From Parus major (lineage: Eukaryota; Chordata; Aves; Passeriformes; Paridae), in NCBI RefSeq assembly GCF_001522545.3, contig NC_031770.1, positions 89,787,194-89,851,193 on the forward strand: a stretch of DNA of 64,000 bases, written 5' to 3'. Within the stretch, counting starts at the first letter, position 1. Each line of letters begins with the position of its first letter. Shown here in pieces: positions 9,701 to 23,264 of this stretch. The notes under the pieces were generated by a model. It had not been told where the DNA came from. It saw only the letters and a program-made list of their open reading frames with translations, and did not search any database. The translations under genes were made by a program, and so were the position numbers.

Positions 9701-12700
9701 TGCCCACTTTCCCTTCTCTCATGTCCATCTATTGTCCATAAACATACTGAGAGAAAAGATTCATACCTCTGGACGATCCCAACAGGCTGCTGCCATGATC
9801 CTAAAAAAGCAGAGTGCAATTCAACAAGGATGAGCTGAAAAAATTCACGTTTTCTAAAATCTAAAAATTTCTAAAATCAAAGTGCACAACAGTGCATGAG
9901 GTTTGACATCAGGGAAATGTTTCTTGGATTCAGAATGAATTTTTGGTCACTGCAAGAGAGTACCACCCCTGCTTTCACAGGGAAAAGGACATAATCTTGA
10001 CTGGAAGGATATGCATCTTTCATGTTTTTGGCTCACACCAGGGACTTGGTTTGCATGTTGCAGATACATGATCTCACCATCATCCTATCTGAAAGTTTTT
10101 CAGTCTCCTCTTGTCCGAGCTGTTCCAGTTTGAATACATAACTTAATATTTACCACCCTTGCAGGGTAGGGAATACATTTCTTTTCACTTTCCCAAGCCA
10201 GTCTGCTAAATGCTGATAGCTCAGGACAAGTTCTTACAAGAACATATTTTGCTTTCATCCCAGTGCAGTACAAACACATTTTCTAAATTACTGACATTTA
10301 GCAGATGGGGAAAACAGTTATTTCCTATGTTGCTGGGAGAATGGTGCAGCCAACAGATTCCTGGCCCAGCTGCTGCTCTAAAGCTGTTATGCTGGTCACT
10401 GCATACACTTGAGGGTTCAGCCAGTGAATTATGGTTTGCTATAATAAGAATATTTTGCTTTCCATTAGATCACACTTGGTGGAACAAAAGCAAATGCACT
10501 GAAGCAGCCAAAATTGTTATCAGTGACATTTCAGGGCCCCTTTGCTTCATTGATGGTGTCAAACAAGTTCTAGCAAAAGGACACCTTAGCCACATTGTCA
10601 GAAGTAACAGATCAGCTCTTCTGAAGGAGAAACAGATGTGGCAGGCCAGGTGACCTGCAAAGCATTGGCACTGCAAAGGAATTAACAAAGCTGAAAAAAT
10701 GAAAGTGAACATCATAAATCATAGATTAAAACTGAGTGCAGAGCTCTCTTAAGGTGTTATGTGCATAATAACACCCTAAGATGTTAGCAGCAGCTTGAAT
10801 TCTTCTCACACAATCCATGGAAAAAAATATACCTGTCTCCTGGATGGATATTGTTGCAGGGGGTCACAGCAAAGAGACTGGTTCATGCAGCAGAAGCAGA
10901 GCAGGAGGTGTCAGTTTGGGTAACTACCCAGAAGTGGGATCTGTTCATATGAGAAGTAAGTGTTCAGAGAATTCCCATAGGATCATATCTCTTTGGAAGA
11001 GCAGACCGCTTAAAAAGGCCAGATCAGTCATGCGAGTCATGAAGCTGAGGAGTTGCAGGCATTAGCTGCTGTGTAAGCTAAATGCTTTCATATCTGCCAC
11101 TGGTCCTTTGAAACACTGAGGACAACCCAAGGTCAGGAAGCGTAAATTTAGACATCTATATATATGCCCTAGATATTAAACCTTCAGTTACAGGCAGTAC
11201 AGTTAAAGGTACATTATCAGCCAATGCAGGCACATAAAGTGATTTATTCGGTCACTCACAAGTCCTCCTGTAGGATAAGCCAAGTTACTCCTTAGGCTTT
11301 ACTGACTGTATTGGCTAGAGACAAGATTCACACATAAACATCCAGCACTGCCTGTGTGCTGGGAGGGTGTCCTGTCTGGCATCCAGCCATCCCAAAAGGA
11401 CATGGGTTTCCCTTATGTTCTAAGTGCCAGGCACATCTCAGACTTCTGAAATTCTTCCAAAGGCACCAACATTTAGGCAAATTAATCAGACCATTGGTTT
11501 CCACTGATCCATTGATCACCACAATAAAAATATAGACAGAAAGCATGTTTATATCTTGTAAATAAATTGTAAAATCTTTATAAATTTACATGTAGGCATG
11601 GTAATTTAAGGGCCTCCATCTTGAAGTGAATTCCACTCCAGATATTACCTGTTCTTCTCTGCCCTTGAAAATTTTGTTGGCTAGAAGTTTCATTTTGAAG
11701 CTGTTTTGTCTTTTAATTTTAGAAGCTCTCATGCTTTCTTTCACTCACCTGAAATATGTCCATCAACAGTTCACATTCTTAAGGCTTAACAGGCTAGTGC
11801 AGAACAGATACATGTGCACACAGGTAGCTCACTGTTTAGAGACTGCATTAAAATTTTCCTAACTCTTGCTTACTTGTGTTTTGCAAGAAAATCCCTGGAA
11901 GGCAGTCCTGTGGCCCTCCTTCAGCATATGGGGACAAAAATGCTATTTATGGGGAGTTATGGGTGACATGGGAATGAATGTGTTTAAGAACATCAGAAAA
12001 AAAACAGTAAAATGAGTTCAAAGGAATGGTCAGTATTAATAACCAAAGAAGTATATGGAAACAGTCAGACTGGAAGATGCTGAGGGATGAGTTGTTCATT
12101 TATACCACAACCTTGCTCCCTCTGCAAGAGGATGGCAACAAGAATGTCACATGGGCCATGCTTCCTTCCACTGTGCCATGAGGAAGATGAGGATACTCAA
12201 ACAGAGGTATCATGGACAAGAGATAGCAAGCTTGCCAGAGTTTTATGGAGAACAAAGCTTTTGAGGATGAAATGAGGATTTGGCATTCACTGATCATCAT
12301 TCAGCATTGGACTCTGGACCAAATTCTGGTCAGGATCAGCTTGGGAGTGATTGCTCCAGTTCATTTGTTTTGAAGTTTTTCTCCCAGCCTGCATTCTTTT
12401 GTTTTTGCTGGGATGAAACACAAAACAAAACCTGCCTGACATTCAAACTGTTCTGCTGATGACTCACTGATGCACTCCATGGCTTTAAGCTAGGAACTAG
12501 CTCACTTGCTATCTCATTTGTGCCTTGTGAAAAACAGAGTAATAAGTTACACTTTGCTGATAATGAAAAAGTGAACATGAATGGAATTGCTCCCAGAAAG
12601 TAAATTACTAAATAAATACGCATTAACAAATGATCCTAAGACAAGAATATGCTTGTGGGAGCAGCTGCATTTTCACTGAGGCCAGTCTTGAATAACACCC

Positions 12701-14947
12701 TGCCCTACAAAAGGCTGAGAGTCACCATGACAAAGCACAAATTGCTATCAACGTTATTAAGGTGATGGTGACTCTTTTCATTCAAAGGTATCACAGGGAT
12801 CAGAAAATGATGTGGCATATTCTTCAGTTTTGTTCCCTCCTTTTGTTGTTGTTCATGGCTGCCCCTTCTGCAGGTACAGCTTGATCCTGCTTCTCAATCT
12901 CCTTCCACAAAGAACTGGGTGCTGAGCTTAACCATGAGACTTTACAGGTCTGAGCGTGTTTTAGAGACATTGTCATAAGAGCTTCCAGACCCTTCAGTTT
13001 AGAAGGAACACCATTAACATTCACATATTTAGGACAGAACTAAAGTACAGTACAGTAAATTACAGTACAGTAATGTATTCACAGTTATTTACTTGCATTA
13101 CCACAAATTTTATAGACATAGGTGGGTGTATTGACAAAGACTTTTATTGTGCTTGACAAAGGAAAGGTCTGAACAGAAACACTTGGACTGCAAGCCATGA
13201 GGTAGAAAGCAACAGGAAACAGAAGCAATCAATCTGAGGCAGTGGTTTCAGTATAGCAACCACTCAACCATCATCAAGAGTTTAGCAGGCCTGAGGACTT
13301 TCAGAGAAAATAATTAAGTGGCTATGAGGTATTTACAATTACTTTTTCAGAGAAGAGAGAGTGCTTCTTGGAAAAAGCATCAAAAGCACGTGTTTGAAAA
13401 ATATCAGGTTGGAAATGGAAAATTACTAAATTGCATCATAACCCAATCAGAGGTAGGGTTTGACCTCTAAATACTGAAAGGGTTATTTTAGAAGTTGTTT
13501 TACCTGAGCAGTCACAGCACACATAGTTGTGGTGAGTTCCTGGGAATAATCATTTAATTCCACAAGCAGTAAACTTGGTGAAGCCTGGTTTATTTTGAAC
13601 TCATGTTTCCTTTTCTTACTTGCCCAACACAATAACCTCTCCTAAAGCTCTTTATGACTTTCTCCTCACCTCAGCTGTACTTCTTCAGCATGTTTCTTCT
13701 CATGACCTCTAAATACCTTCTTGGTGACGGCTCCCTTACAAGGGGCATGTTCTGTCTCTCAGCCTGATAACCACGGTGAGTGGCCCAGCCACTGCTGGTG
13801 AGCACACACTTCAGCTTTGCCTCATTTAATTTCCTTTCTGATGTAGAGACAGTCTTCAGAAGTCATGTAGAAAATCCCACTATTCTTAATCTCAGATGGT
13901 CATCCTTACTAAGCAGAAAAGAGAGAAAGGGACTCTTAGTCCATGATTCATCCTATCCCAAAATAGACATCTAAATCAGGTCATTTGAATCACGGTTAAA
14001 CATGCCAGCTCGTCTCACTAAGTGTAAGGACAACCAGAGGGATTATCTCAGATGAAGACCTTGGTACTACAGAAGTCTAAACTCAGATTAAATGAATCCT
14101 ACTCTAATTCTTTTGAGCACTGTGTCACTTCATGATGTTAAAGAGTGGTGGTTGAAGAGCTTTTAGAGTGGGACAGATGGATGGGCACTGTGATCACTGA
14201 GTCTTCCTTCATCTGAATGTTAGGCTAAGAAATTAAGAAACCTTCCCAATGGGAAGAGTGAGAAAACAAAAATATATTTGTGCATATTTGCACAGAGGAA
14301 GATCCTACATTTTCTACCACTTTTTTCAACTCTCTCCATCTGCTCAACAGCCCCTGTACGTCTATGAGTTGTTAGAGCAAGGCACCTCAATTATGGTGTC
14401 ACCACCATCTTCCCACCAGACAAAATCAATGCACATTGACAAGTGCCAACAAGTTGCCCTCTTCCACAAAGGTGAAATTAGTTTGCTTACCTTTTTGGGT
14501 TTTGTAACTTTTTCCAGGAATTAATGTATATTTTTCTAGTCAGAGATAAAGAAAGAAGGTGATGAAAGAAAGAAGATGAAAGTCACACAAGATATATTGG
14601 TTCCAACAAGATCAGAATATTTAGTTGTTCTGTATTGCAAAACAGAAAAAACAACCATTAACTAGTAGAGGACCTTGAAACTTTCTTGCAGTGCCCTCTT
14701 TTGAGGACAGCTTGAGTTTCCACATGCCTCTTTCTCCAGCCCTGGAGCTAGCCTGCAAATTCCCTACTAAGGGCTACTGTGTAGATGCAGAGGTGCTCCA
14801 CAACTGACTTGGTTTCTCAACACACAAAGAAGTCAATTTTATGCAACTTCATTGTGAAAATCCACCCTGAACACACAGAGTACAACAAGTGCATGACTTA
14901 CCTTGTGAGTGAAATTCTGGGCTGGGGGCACCTCCCAGCATGTCCTA

Positions 14948-14997
14948 TTTTTTATTATTATTATTATTATTGGTATTAGTTATTAGTATTAGTATTT
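14948..14997. repeat. (ATT)n microsatellite
   Basis: A run of TTA/ATT triplets from about 14951 to 14971 decays into TTAGTA-type units up to about 14997. It is a simple sequence repeat, probably length-polymorphic. Confidence 0.9.
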
Positions 14998-16697
14998 TGC
15001 ATACTCATCCTAAGCTGCCACGTGCCCATCTCTGCAATTTTTGTGGCTGCCTGGGGAATGCTGTCTGGGGGTTCCTGCTCACAACTGCTGCTCCAGCACT
15101 TCCATCCTGCATCTGTCATGCTGTGGCATGGGGGTTGGTGCTCATGTGTGCACCATCCCAGCACAGGGAAGTAAGGATCAGAAAAATTTCACAAAGGCTC
15201 ACAGAGCTCTGCTGTAGTCAGTGTCATCGTCACCAAGTTAACAGCCATCCCCAGGCTCCGCCATCCCATGTAACCTCACCCTGTGAGGAAGCACAAGATC
15301 CCTGAGACCACCCTGCATGTTCCTCCCTGGTGCCCTGAGAGACAGTTCTTTCCCTCCCCTCCACCTCTGCCTCCTATGGGCAGACGTGTCCACGTGGCTG
15401 GAAGGAAGACCACATCACAAACCCAAACCAGATTACAGTTGTTTTTTGTTCCCATTGGCTGAGACTTCAACTGGATTAGTCCCTATGTTGTTCAGACCAG
15501 GACTGTGCAAACTCAAGGGACAGAGTAGGAATGAGCAGGAGGGAGGCAGCACTGTATTTTTAGCACCAATTCTGGCAAATGTTGGCTTAAAAATGCAATT
15601 CCTATCCCTGAACCAACTTCTCAGCCCTAGCAGACCAATCCTTTTCAGCCTTCTTTCCATGGATGTGGAGGGCACGTCTGCTTCTGCAACTGGGCCACAC
15701 AAGTCATCCAGCCCACAAAGAGCAGCTGTTGCTAGAACTGGAATGCAAACTGAAAGTGCCAGGAGAGTAGGCTCTGAAAGTGTTCACTTCAGACAAGTCA
15801 TCAGGTCTGTGAAAAGCTAACTGAAGCAGTCAGCTGCCTGCACTGCACAGGAGCCTTGTGGCAACCCTCAGGACACAGTATATAGAGCTTTTTTGTGTTA
15901 TCATTTTGTTTCAATTTAGTAGTGACTAAGCAACTTGACAAACTCTTGTTCTCCTCTCTGCAAAAAGAATTAGGAGGTTTGAGCTGTATCAGACCATGAT
16001 ACATGTGATGCTGCTCATTGACACAGGCAAGAGAGGCCCAGACAAGGTGCTCTTGCTCCAAGAGGGCTCCTGAACCAGCATGGCCCTGTGCTGGTGAACT
16101 CATGGAAAACAGTGCTGCTTCACAGTGACCTCCCCACAAATACTTTGAGGCTGCCTCCTCTCTCTGTGCACCCCTCTTCTCCCCATAACTTTGAAGTGCA
16201 ATTAAAAACAAAGTCCCTTGAGTTTAATCCCTGAAACTACTTTTTCTCCTAAAACTCATCTGCAAGCTGTGCTCTGTGGAGAAGCAAAGTTCTGTTTACA
16301 TCTGCATTTTCCACTTGAAGCTTTTGGAAATAATTGATAATGCCGAAGATTAAAATAGATCAACTCACCGGCAGAAGAGAAAACACTTATTGCTGAAATT
16401 ATCCCTTTTTCTGTTTTAGGATGTTTCCTACCAAATTTTGGTAGGAAATTGGCAGAGTTCATGGCAAATTTGGTATGTCAATCCAAATAAGGAATTAAAG
16501 TAATTTAGGAATAACAGGTGCCACCTAGAAAGCAAGCAGATGATTTAAAAATAATTATGGCTAAATGTATTCATTTTTTGCATTCCAGAAGACTCCCTTT
16601 AGTCTCTCCTGAAGATTACAATAATACATTAATATTAGGATGAAATATTGGCATGCTGTGCAAACTTTTCACCTGAAATTGAATTATGAGCTACAGA

Positions 16698-16707
16698 TGC
16701 TGAGTCA
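16698..16707 (-). promoter_or_regulatory. Distal NRF2/MARE-type (ARE) motif
   Basis: TGCTGAGTCA on + is TGACTCAGCA on -, the preferred NRF2-small-MAF/BACH motif with an embedded AP-1 core. It lies 14.2 kb upstream of the GCLC start codon and is the same 10-mer that occurs in the GCLC promoter. Function is inferred from the motif alone. Confidence 0.35.
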
Positions 16708-19700
16708 CTGGGTTTTTTATTAGCTCAGAGAAATAACATGACATCACTCAAGGATAAAGACCAGCCAAATTCTTCCAAAGGTGAGAAATGGATTAATTTT
16801 CTCTGAAAAAAGAATTCCTTATCTTTCTGGCTTCATTTGGTGATACATCAACAGAAAACCAAAATGAGTTGATAAAAAGGATTTGTTAATTTATCTTCTT
16901 ACAGAACATTTGATCCTTTTAGATTATTTCAAATAGCATCAGATTGGGTCAGAAATTCCTGACTGCCAAGGAATTGGAAACCTGATTTCCATAGCACTGC
17001 TGCCACATATTGATGTAACATACCACGGAAAACACCCCATCTTGATTAAAAATAACCATAGTATGGCCGAACAACAATACAAAGAAACACATCCAGAAAT
17101 TTTAATTGTTTTTGACTCCAAGCAGCCTAAGATCAAAGCAGAGAACAGACATTTTAGGGGAACACAAGAACAGCTATTTAGTTCAGATGGAATTGTTCAG
17201 GTTGACAGAGGGAGCAGGGAATGTGGTCAGTGTTTTGCAGCATCTTATGGGTTTGTTATAAAATAGTGGTGTTAAACTTTCAGAAGAAAAGACCCTAGTG
17301 ATGGGTCACTAATTAACATACAGCTTGATCCAGGGAGCTCCTCTATTTGATCAGTGCTTGCTGAAAAGCAACTAAATATTTCTGTGTATTTTTGGCAATT
17401 ACATTTACTTTTGGTACCATCCCTACCAATAGCAGTGTTCCATTTCAAAGTTGCAGTACCTACTTTTAGATCTCTTAGTATTTCAAAAGGATGAGAATAT
17501 TTAAAATAAACTACATCCTTAGTGCAGTCAATCAAATAGTTCCCCATCAACTAGGACAGTTTCTATCTTCTGATTCCTCTCTCAGGTTTAATTCTATTTT
17601 GGATTCTGCTATTGAGCGACTCTGTAGGTCTTGAAGTAGTGTGCAAGTGGGACAGCTTAAAAATGCAGAAATCTGAGATGCAGAAGCTTGCTTCCACCAC
17701 AAGTACAATATGCTACTGAATAGTAGTTATTGTCTTTATTTTACAGTAAGCAAAATTATGTTGTATTTCTTAAGGAATGATGAAATCAGGACAGAAATTA
17801 CTAATTTAGTGTTTTCTGATTGGTACCACATACAAATCCGTGTTTACAGGGAAAAAGTGTCCAGTGGTTCTCACCTGAAGTTCTTCATGTGACTTTGCAA
17901 GACTTCCATACAGCTGAAAATTTTCACTCTTGGTATCACTAAGAGTTCCTGCCATTAGAAGACGTTGACAAAAATAGTTGTCATTACTGAGAACAAGAAA
18001 AGACATAAAATACACCTTCTTTATGCTGGGGTTCAGCCACTGTTGAGAACATGACCAGGTGGGAAACATGCTGTTTCCTAGCTTGATAAGACTACAGTTG
18101 GTCCCTTGGAAGCTCTTCGGTAGCTATGAATTTGAAGAATTCTCCACTTGGAAAGATGAGGTTGCATGATATGAGAAACTCCTCAAATTCCAAGGACACA
18201 ACAAATATGGGTTGGAAGTACTGGGGGGCCCTGCTCCTCCAGTCTATGGAGGTTTATGAACCAAGCAGGGACTGACAGATCTGCCATCCCCGCACAGCAA
18301 AGCTGCAGCTGCTCTGCCTGGGCCAGCCTTATGCTCTTGTGAAGACTCCAAAGCAAGGAATAGCACATAGAGCCAATGGATCAGCACGAGATACACACTT
18401 ATTGCAAAGAAATTATGAAAAGCAAATACCAGACAGTTCTGTGCTCAGTTCATCTCAGCTTCTTCTGGAGCTGGGAATAAGCAAGTTTCATTTTTCAACA
18501 TATAATGTGTTAAAGGCAATGAGAACACAGATGTCTTAGCATCCCTTTGGCACTGACTCCCTGGGAAGGGCAGCCTGTCTCTGAGTGCAGTTCAAAGAGC
18601 AGAGGATGTGTTATGAATCAAAAGCATCCTAACTTGCTGAGGAACACATAAATGACAACATGAGTGGTGTATACATCAGAGGCCTGCATTTTCACCTTCC
18701 CAATTTTGTGAAACTATGAGGTTATTCACAGACACCACCCAAGCAAAAATGGCCCTGCACAGAAAGAAAATTGTTATTGCAAAGTCAATCACTCTAATGT
18801 CATGAAATTAAGAATTAAGTTTGTCTTTAATGTGACATCCTGTTGTGTACATATTATGATACACTTTTTAAATTATACAACTGCATTGTGATTCTTTCAA
18901 GAGATCCCTGCTTCATTCAGTACACAGGAACAGATGAGATTTTTTAATGAGATTCTAGGCAGAATTTTTATTAGCACTGATCTTCTACACCCTCTTGTGT
19001 TTACTGAACTCATTCCCAGTACAGCTGTGAATAGGAAATTAAAAATGCAACATTTTATGTAATTATTCTCAAAGTTCGACTCAACTGCAGCTGAGTTCTA
19101 TGATACAGTAATCCAAGACAGTAAACTAAAAAATGCAGACTAAGCAAGCTATGAAAACATAGTTTTCACATCTTGTGTCCTCAGGCTGTGTGAGATAGCC
19201 ACATCCAGTTGCATTTACTGTGGCAGTACTCTTACCCTTTTTGAAAGTTCTCCACTCAGCCCTAAAAGATGACGTTTCAGAGAGCAGCATATTTCAGCTC
19301 AACTCCAGAAAATTCATATTTTTTTACTCTCACAGTTTTTTTTATAACTCACAGTTACACCAATGTCCTCAGGCTGATTGACTGACTGTAGTATATGTTT
19401 GCACAGTACAGACTACAAAGAATACCTGAAGGTATCATAGGGAAATACAAAGTTAAAAGCTTGACATTCCCTCTGATCTATGCTGTGACAGACCACTGTA
19501 TCCAATGCCAACATACACAGACAAAGAAGAACTCCTTTTTTCAAAGGAAATCTGTACACCTTAAAGACATATTTTTCCTTGAGTTTTGGTAAGTCTATCC
19601 ACTTGAAAGTGGACCATTCCTCCAGTTTTCCAGGAGACAAAACATGAGGGATGCATTTGTGCAACCAGAAGTACTGGGATGAGCGCTGCCTGTAAGGCAG

Positions 19701-22700
19701 TGGCAACTGCAACGTGGAAACCTTGACCTTCAGGCTGCCAAGAGGTCCAATATGCTATGCCAAAGAAAAAAAGCAGCACAAATAGCCCTTTTGTTAAAAA
19801 GGAAGTGGAAACCATAATCCATTTAAAGGTTTCAGAGGAGAATACATTAAGGAAAACCGGCAAGTACATTCTCTGTGTGGGCTAGCTCTTTCACCCATAA
19901 CTTCTTAACACACCAGCTCTAGGGGAACTTTCAGAAAGATGCAGGTTTTCACATGTAGATGCTCTCTTGAGTGCCTGTCATATCCCACCCAGCCTACAGC
20001 CACCAAGGCAGAGGGCAAGGAGGTCCAGTAAGTCCTGTGTTGTATCTTCAGTCCCATGTGGATACCTGCCCACCTTCTGCAGTTTATGTCCAGGCATCTG
20101 CCTTGTTCCCCAACACCATGGCTGTCCATGTTTTGGCATGAATTGCCCTTGTGCCACCATGCAACTGATGCTCCCATGTTCCTGCCACTGCCCAGCCAAA
20201 GCAGGGTGCCAAGAGGCAACTGTGAGTCATTGCTATATTTGCCCCAAGACACTGTTGCGTGAGGAAGACAGGTTCTTGCTGTGTTTTGTTTATAATAGGG
20301 CTGAAGCTGTACTTCCCACAGAGCTTAAGAAGTAAAAAAGCCTCAGATGACATTTCAAGGGAGGATAGCTTGGGAGGTGCCTTTTCTTTTAAACTAACCT
20401 CAGTAGAAGAATGAGGATACAATCAGGTAAGTGTCAAAATGAATGATGAATCCACACATCAGGTAACTGACCCAGTTATGAAAGAATATTGTACTTTATT
20501 ATTTTAAATTGAAAAACAGGACACTTCAAAACTTAAGGGATTAAAACTGTCCCAACTGCAGCCAATGGAAATATAGTCTTTCACTTCAACAAAAACAGAA
20601 AATGTCCTCAGTTAATCTGGAAAAAACTTTGAAATGCTGGAGTGATCACTAGTTGCTGCCAACCATTAGCTTTCCTCCTTTTCCTCCAACTGAATTATGC
20701 CAAATCTTTCATGGGCAGTACATTTCAATTGCTATTTACTTATTTGCTGTCTTGCTTTCCTACAGATTTTTGAGAGGAAGATGGAAAGCTGATCTGTTTC
20801 CAGAATTTATGATAGGGGAAAAACACAGCTAAAAAATGAGGAAAAAAAAAAAAGATAAAGCCTATCTTAATCGCTGGCAAGGAGCTGGCAAAAAGATTGT
20901 TATCTCTTGGAGAGAACTGAGGGGCAAGCTTACAAAATATGCCACTACTATTGACCACCCTCCCTCAGAGCAAAGCTTTGTTGCTGGTGTCTCACTGATC
21001 TGTCCTATTGCAGTCCCAGCTTTATCCACTTATACCCACACTGTGAAAGACAAAGCCATAATGACAAACAAAGATAACATGCATATGCAGGATGATGCTG
21101 GACTGTGCATGAACAGGATTCGGCCAGTTGTTATTAAGGAGTAGTGGCACTTTACCACAAAGAACATTAACCAGATTTCCATTGCTATAAAGCTCTTGAT
21201 TAGTTTTTCTCCTCTTCTTTTCCCTAGACCCAGATCCAGTTATATCCTTTGCATTAGCTTTGTGTTCATCAATACATTCATGCTTTGAGTCAATTCCATA
21301 TGCTATCACAAACGATTCACCTTTTTTCCAGTTTAATATTCTTCTCAGTTCCAGTAATTAAAACTGGCTTGGTGCAGGGTCAGAAAACACAAGCCAGTGC
21401 ATGTAAGGAGAGGTAGGCCAAGGCAGAAGGAGGACAGGGAGAAGGGCACAGAACTTCTTTATGTGGAAATGAGCTGTTAGACAATCTCAAGCCCAAACAT
21501 GTAACTTTACCTGTGCAGCTTTGCTGCAGACACTTTAATTCTTTGTTATGTGTCCTGCAGGCTTCTCCTAATAGCCATCTGCAGCCTGACAGTAATTATA
21601 TAGCCTGGCTCAAAGGGTTGAGCAATAATGTGATAAGGTGAACATAAAGAACTCCAAGAGAAAGCTACCTTTTCAATATGTTTAGAGGCCTAAAATGTCA
21701 AGTAGTGTCTACTGAGGTGTTTCTAAAGCACTTAGCCATCCCTTGAGAGCTGCACGTCTGTTTAGTTGTAGCATCTTTGTCTTTGAGAACCTGTCCTTAC
21801 CTCTCAACAACCTCCTGGGTCATTTAGGATCACATCTTTCTTTCTGTAACAAAGGCTGAGAAACAAGTGTGGTAACACCACCAAAGACCCTGCAGCCCAT
21901 GATTCATAGCTACTTCCAGCAATAGTGTTCACGCAGTGTGTGGAAGCAGCAGTGAGACAGCAGCTGGGACGTCTTCCCTCATATAACTCAGTTTCTCACT
22001 GGGAAAAAGCAGATCTATTCAGATTATATTTCACCCATTTCTCAGTACCTGAAGCTCCATCCAGAAATACAAGCTGCCAAAGAAATTTAAAAATGGAATG
22101 TAAAATTATTCAAATACCTGAACTATTCAATGGGAGGCCAATGTCATCTTTCTTGATACAGCCAGTCTATCTGCAAATTGGCAGTTCAGCCTCACCAGTA
22201 TTTCCTGAGCTATCTTACAGAGTTTTACTCGAGATTCCTGGAACATGTTTAGACTTATTAATAAATTCAATCTTCTGTTACATGTAGTAATACACAGGTT
22301 TCTCCTTGGGATTTTGAACAACTCTTTCATGATATTAGTTAAAGCCTTTTCCTTGGTGGAGTGCCTCAGAATTACACAGCTCTTATGAAAAAGATTAAAT
22401 CAATTGGAGTCATGAGAAATTTGAGAATGAAGATTTCTCAGGGGGTGATCCATATGACCAAAAGTTGCACACACACATACACTAAAAGGGAGGTTATAGC
22501 CACCATTAGACTTAATTATTTAAGCATGGAATTTTTTGGCTGTATCTGCTGTTGCTCCTTCTTGTTCTGCTACTCTATGTCCCTAACAGCCTGCACTGAG
22601 GAAACCTTGCAGGAGCCTGCTCTGCCTCTTTGTACCAAGCATGGATCCATGCAAGGCACAAACCCAACAATGCTGCCTTGGTGCTGCTACCCAACAGCAG

Positions 22701-23237
22701 TGGCTTTGGAAAGAACCAGCTGGCAGCAGCTAATCCAACAGGCAAAACCTGGGAATTCTGGTGTCAGTGCCACAGAGCGTGGGAGAGCTGCAGGTTTGGC
22801 AGGCAGATGGCTGCTCTTTTACACAACTGTGCAAAGTACAGTTCTTGTGATAAAACATTACAGTTCATGACAGGTTATTTGGGGCAAGGGTTACATTTCC
22901 CTGAGGCTTATCTTGGTGCCTGATACATTCTTTGGCAGAAATGGGAATTTGGACAAAGATTAAAGAAGTTATGGATGTGAACAATTGGGTTACCACATGG
23001 AGGCTGTATTGCTGTTACTGGCAGTATTAGGAGAGGTTAGAAATGTGAGGCATATAATCATTTACAGGCATAGGAGAGAAACCAGGCAGTCATTTTCTAA
23101 AACCTCAAATACTAGAACAATGGAGCCTTGGGAAATTTGGTAATGCAAAGCATGGTTTGGGTTCCAACTCTTACCTCACCTGCTCAGGTTTAACTGTTTC
23201 TTCATACTCAAAGTAAATACCTTCCTGAATGCATGTC

Positions 23238-23264
23238 TATTATTATTATTATACATATATATAT
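23238..23264. repeat. TTA/TA microsatellite
   Basis: A short TATTATTATTATT run merges into ACATATATATAT. It is low-complexity sequence. Confidence 0.85.

Noticed and set aside
10210..10653. 147-codon open frame on + in intergenic DNA
   Set aside because: No recognisable motif, no promoter or codon signature, and surroundings are featureless. It could be checked by RNA-seq but is not supportable now.
22361..22870. 169-codon open frame on +
   Set aside because: Composition is ordinary noncoding, with no domain and no splice or poly(A) context.
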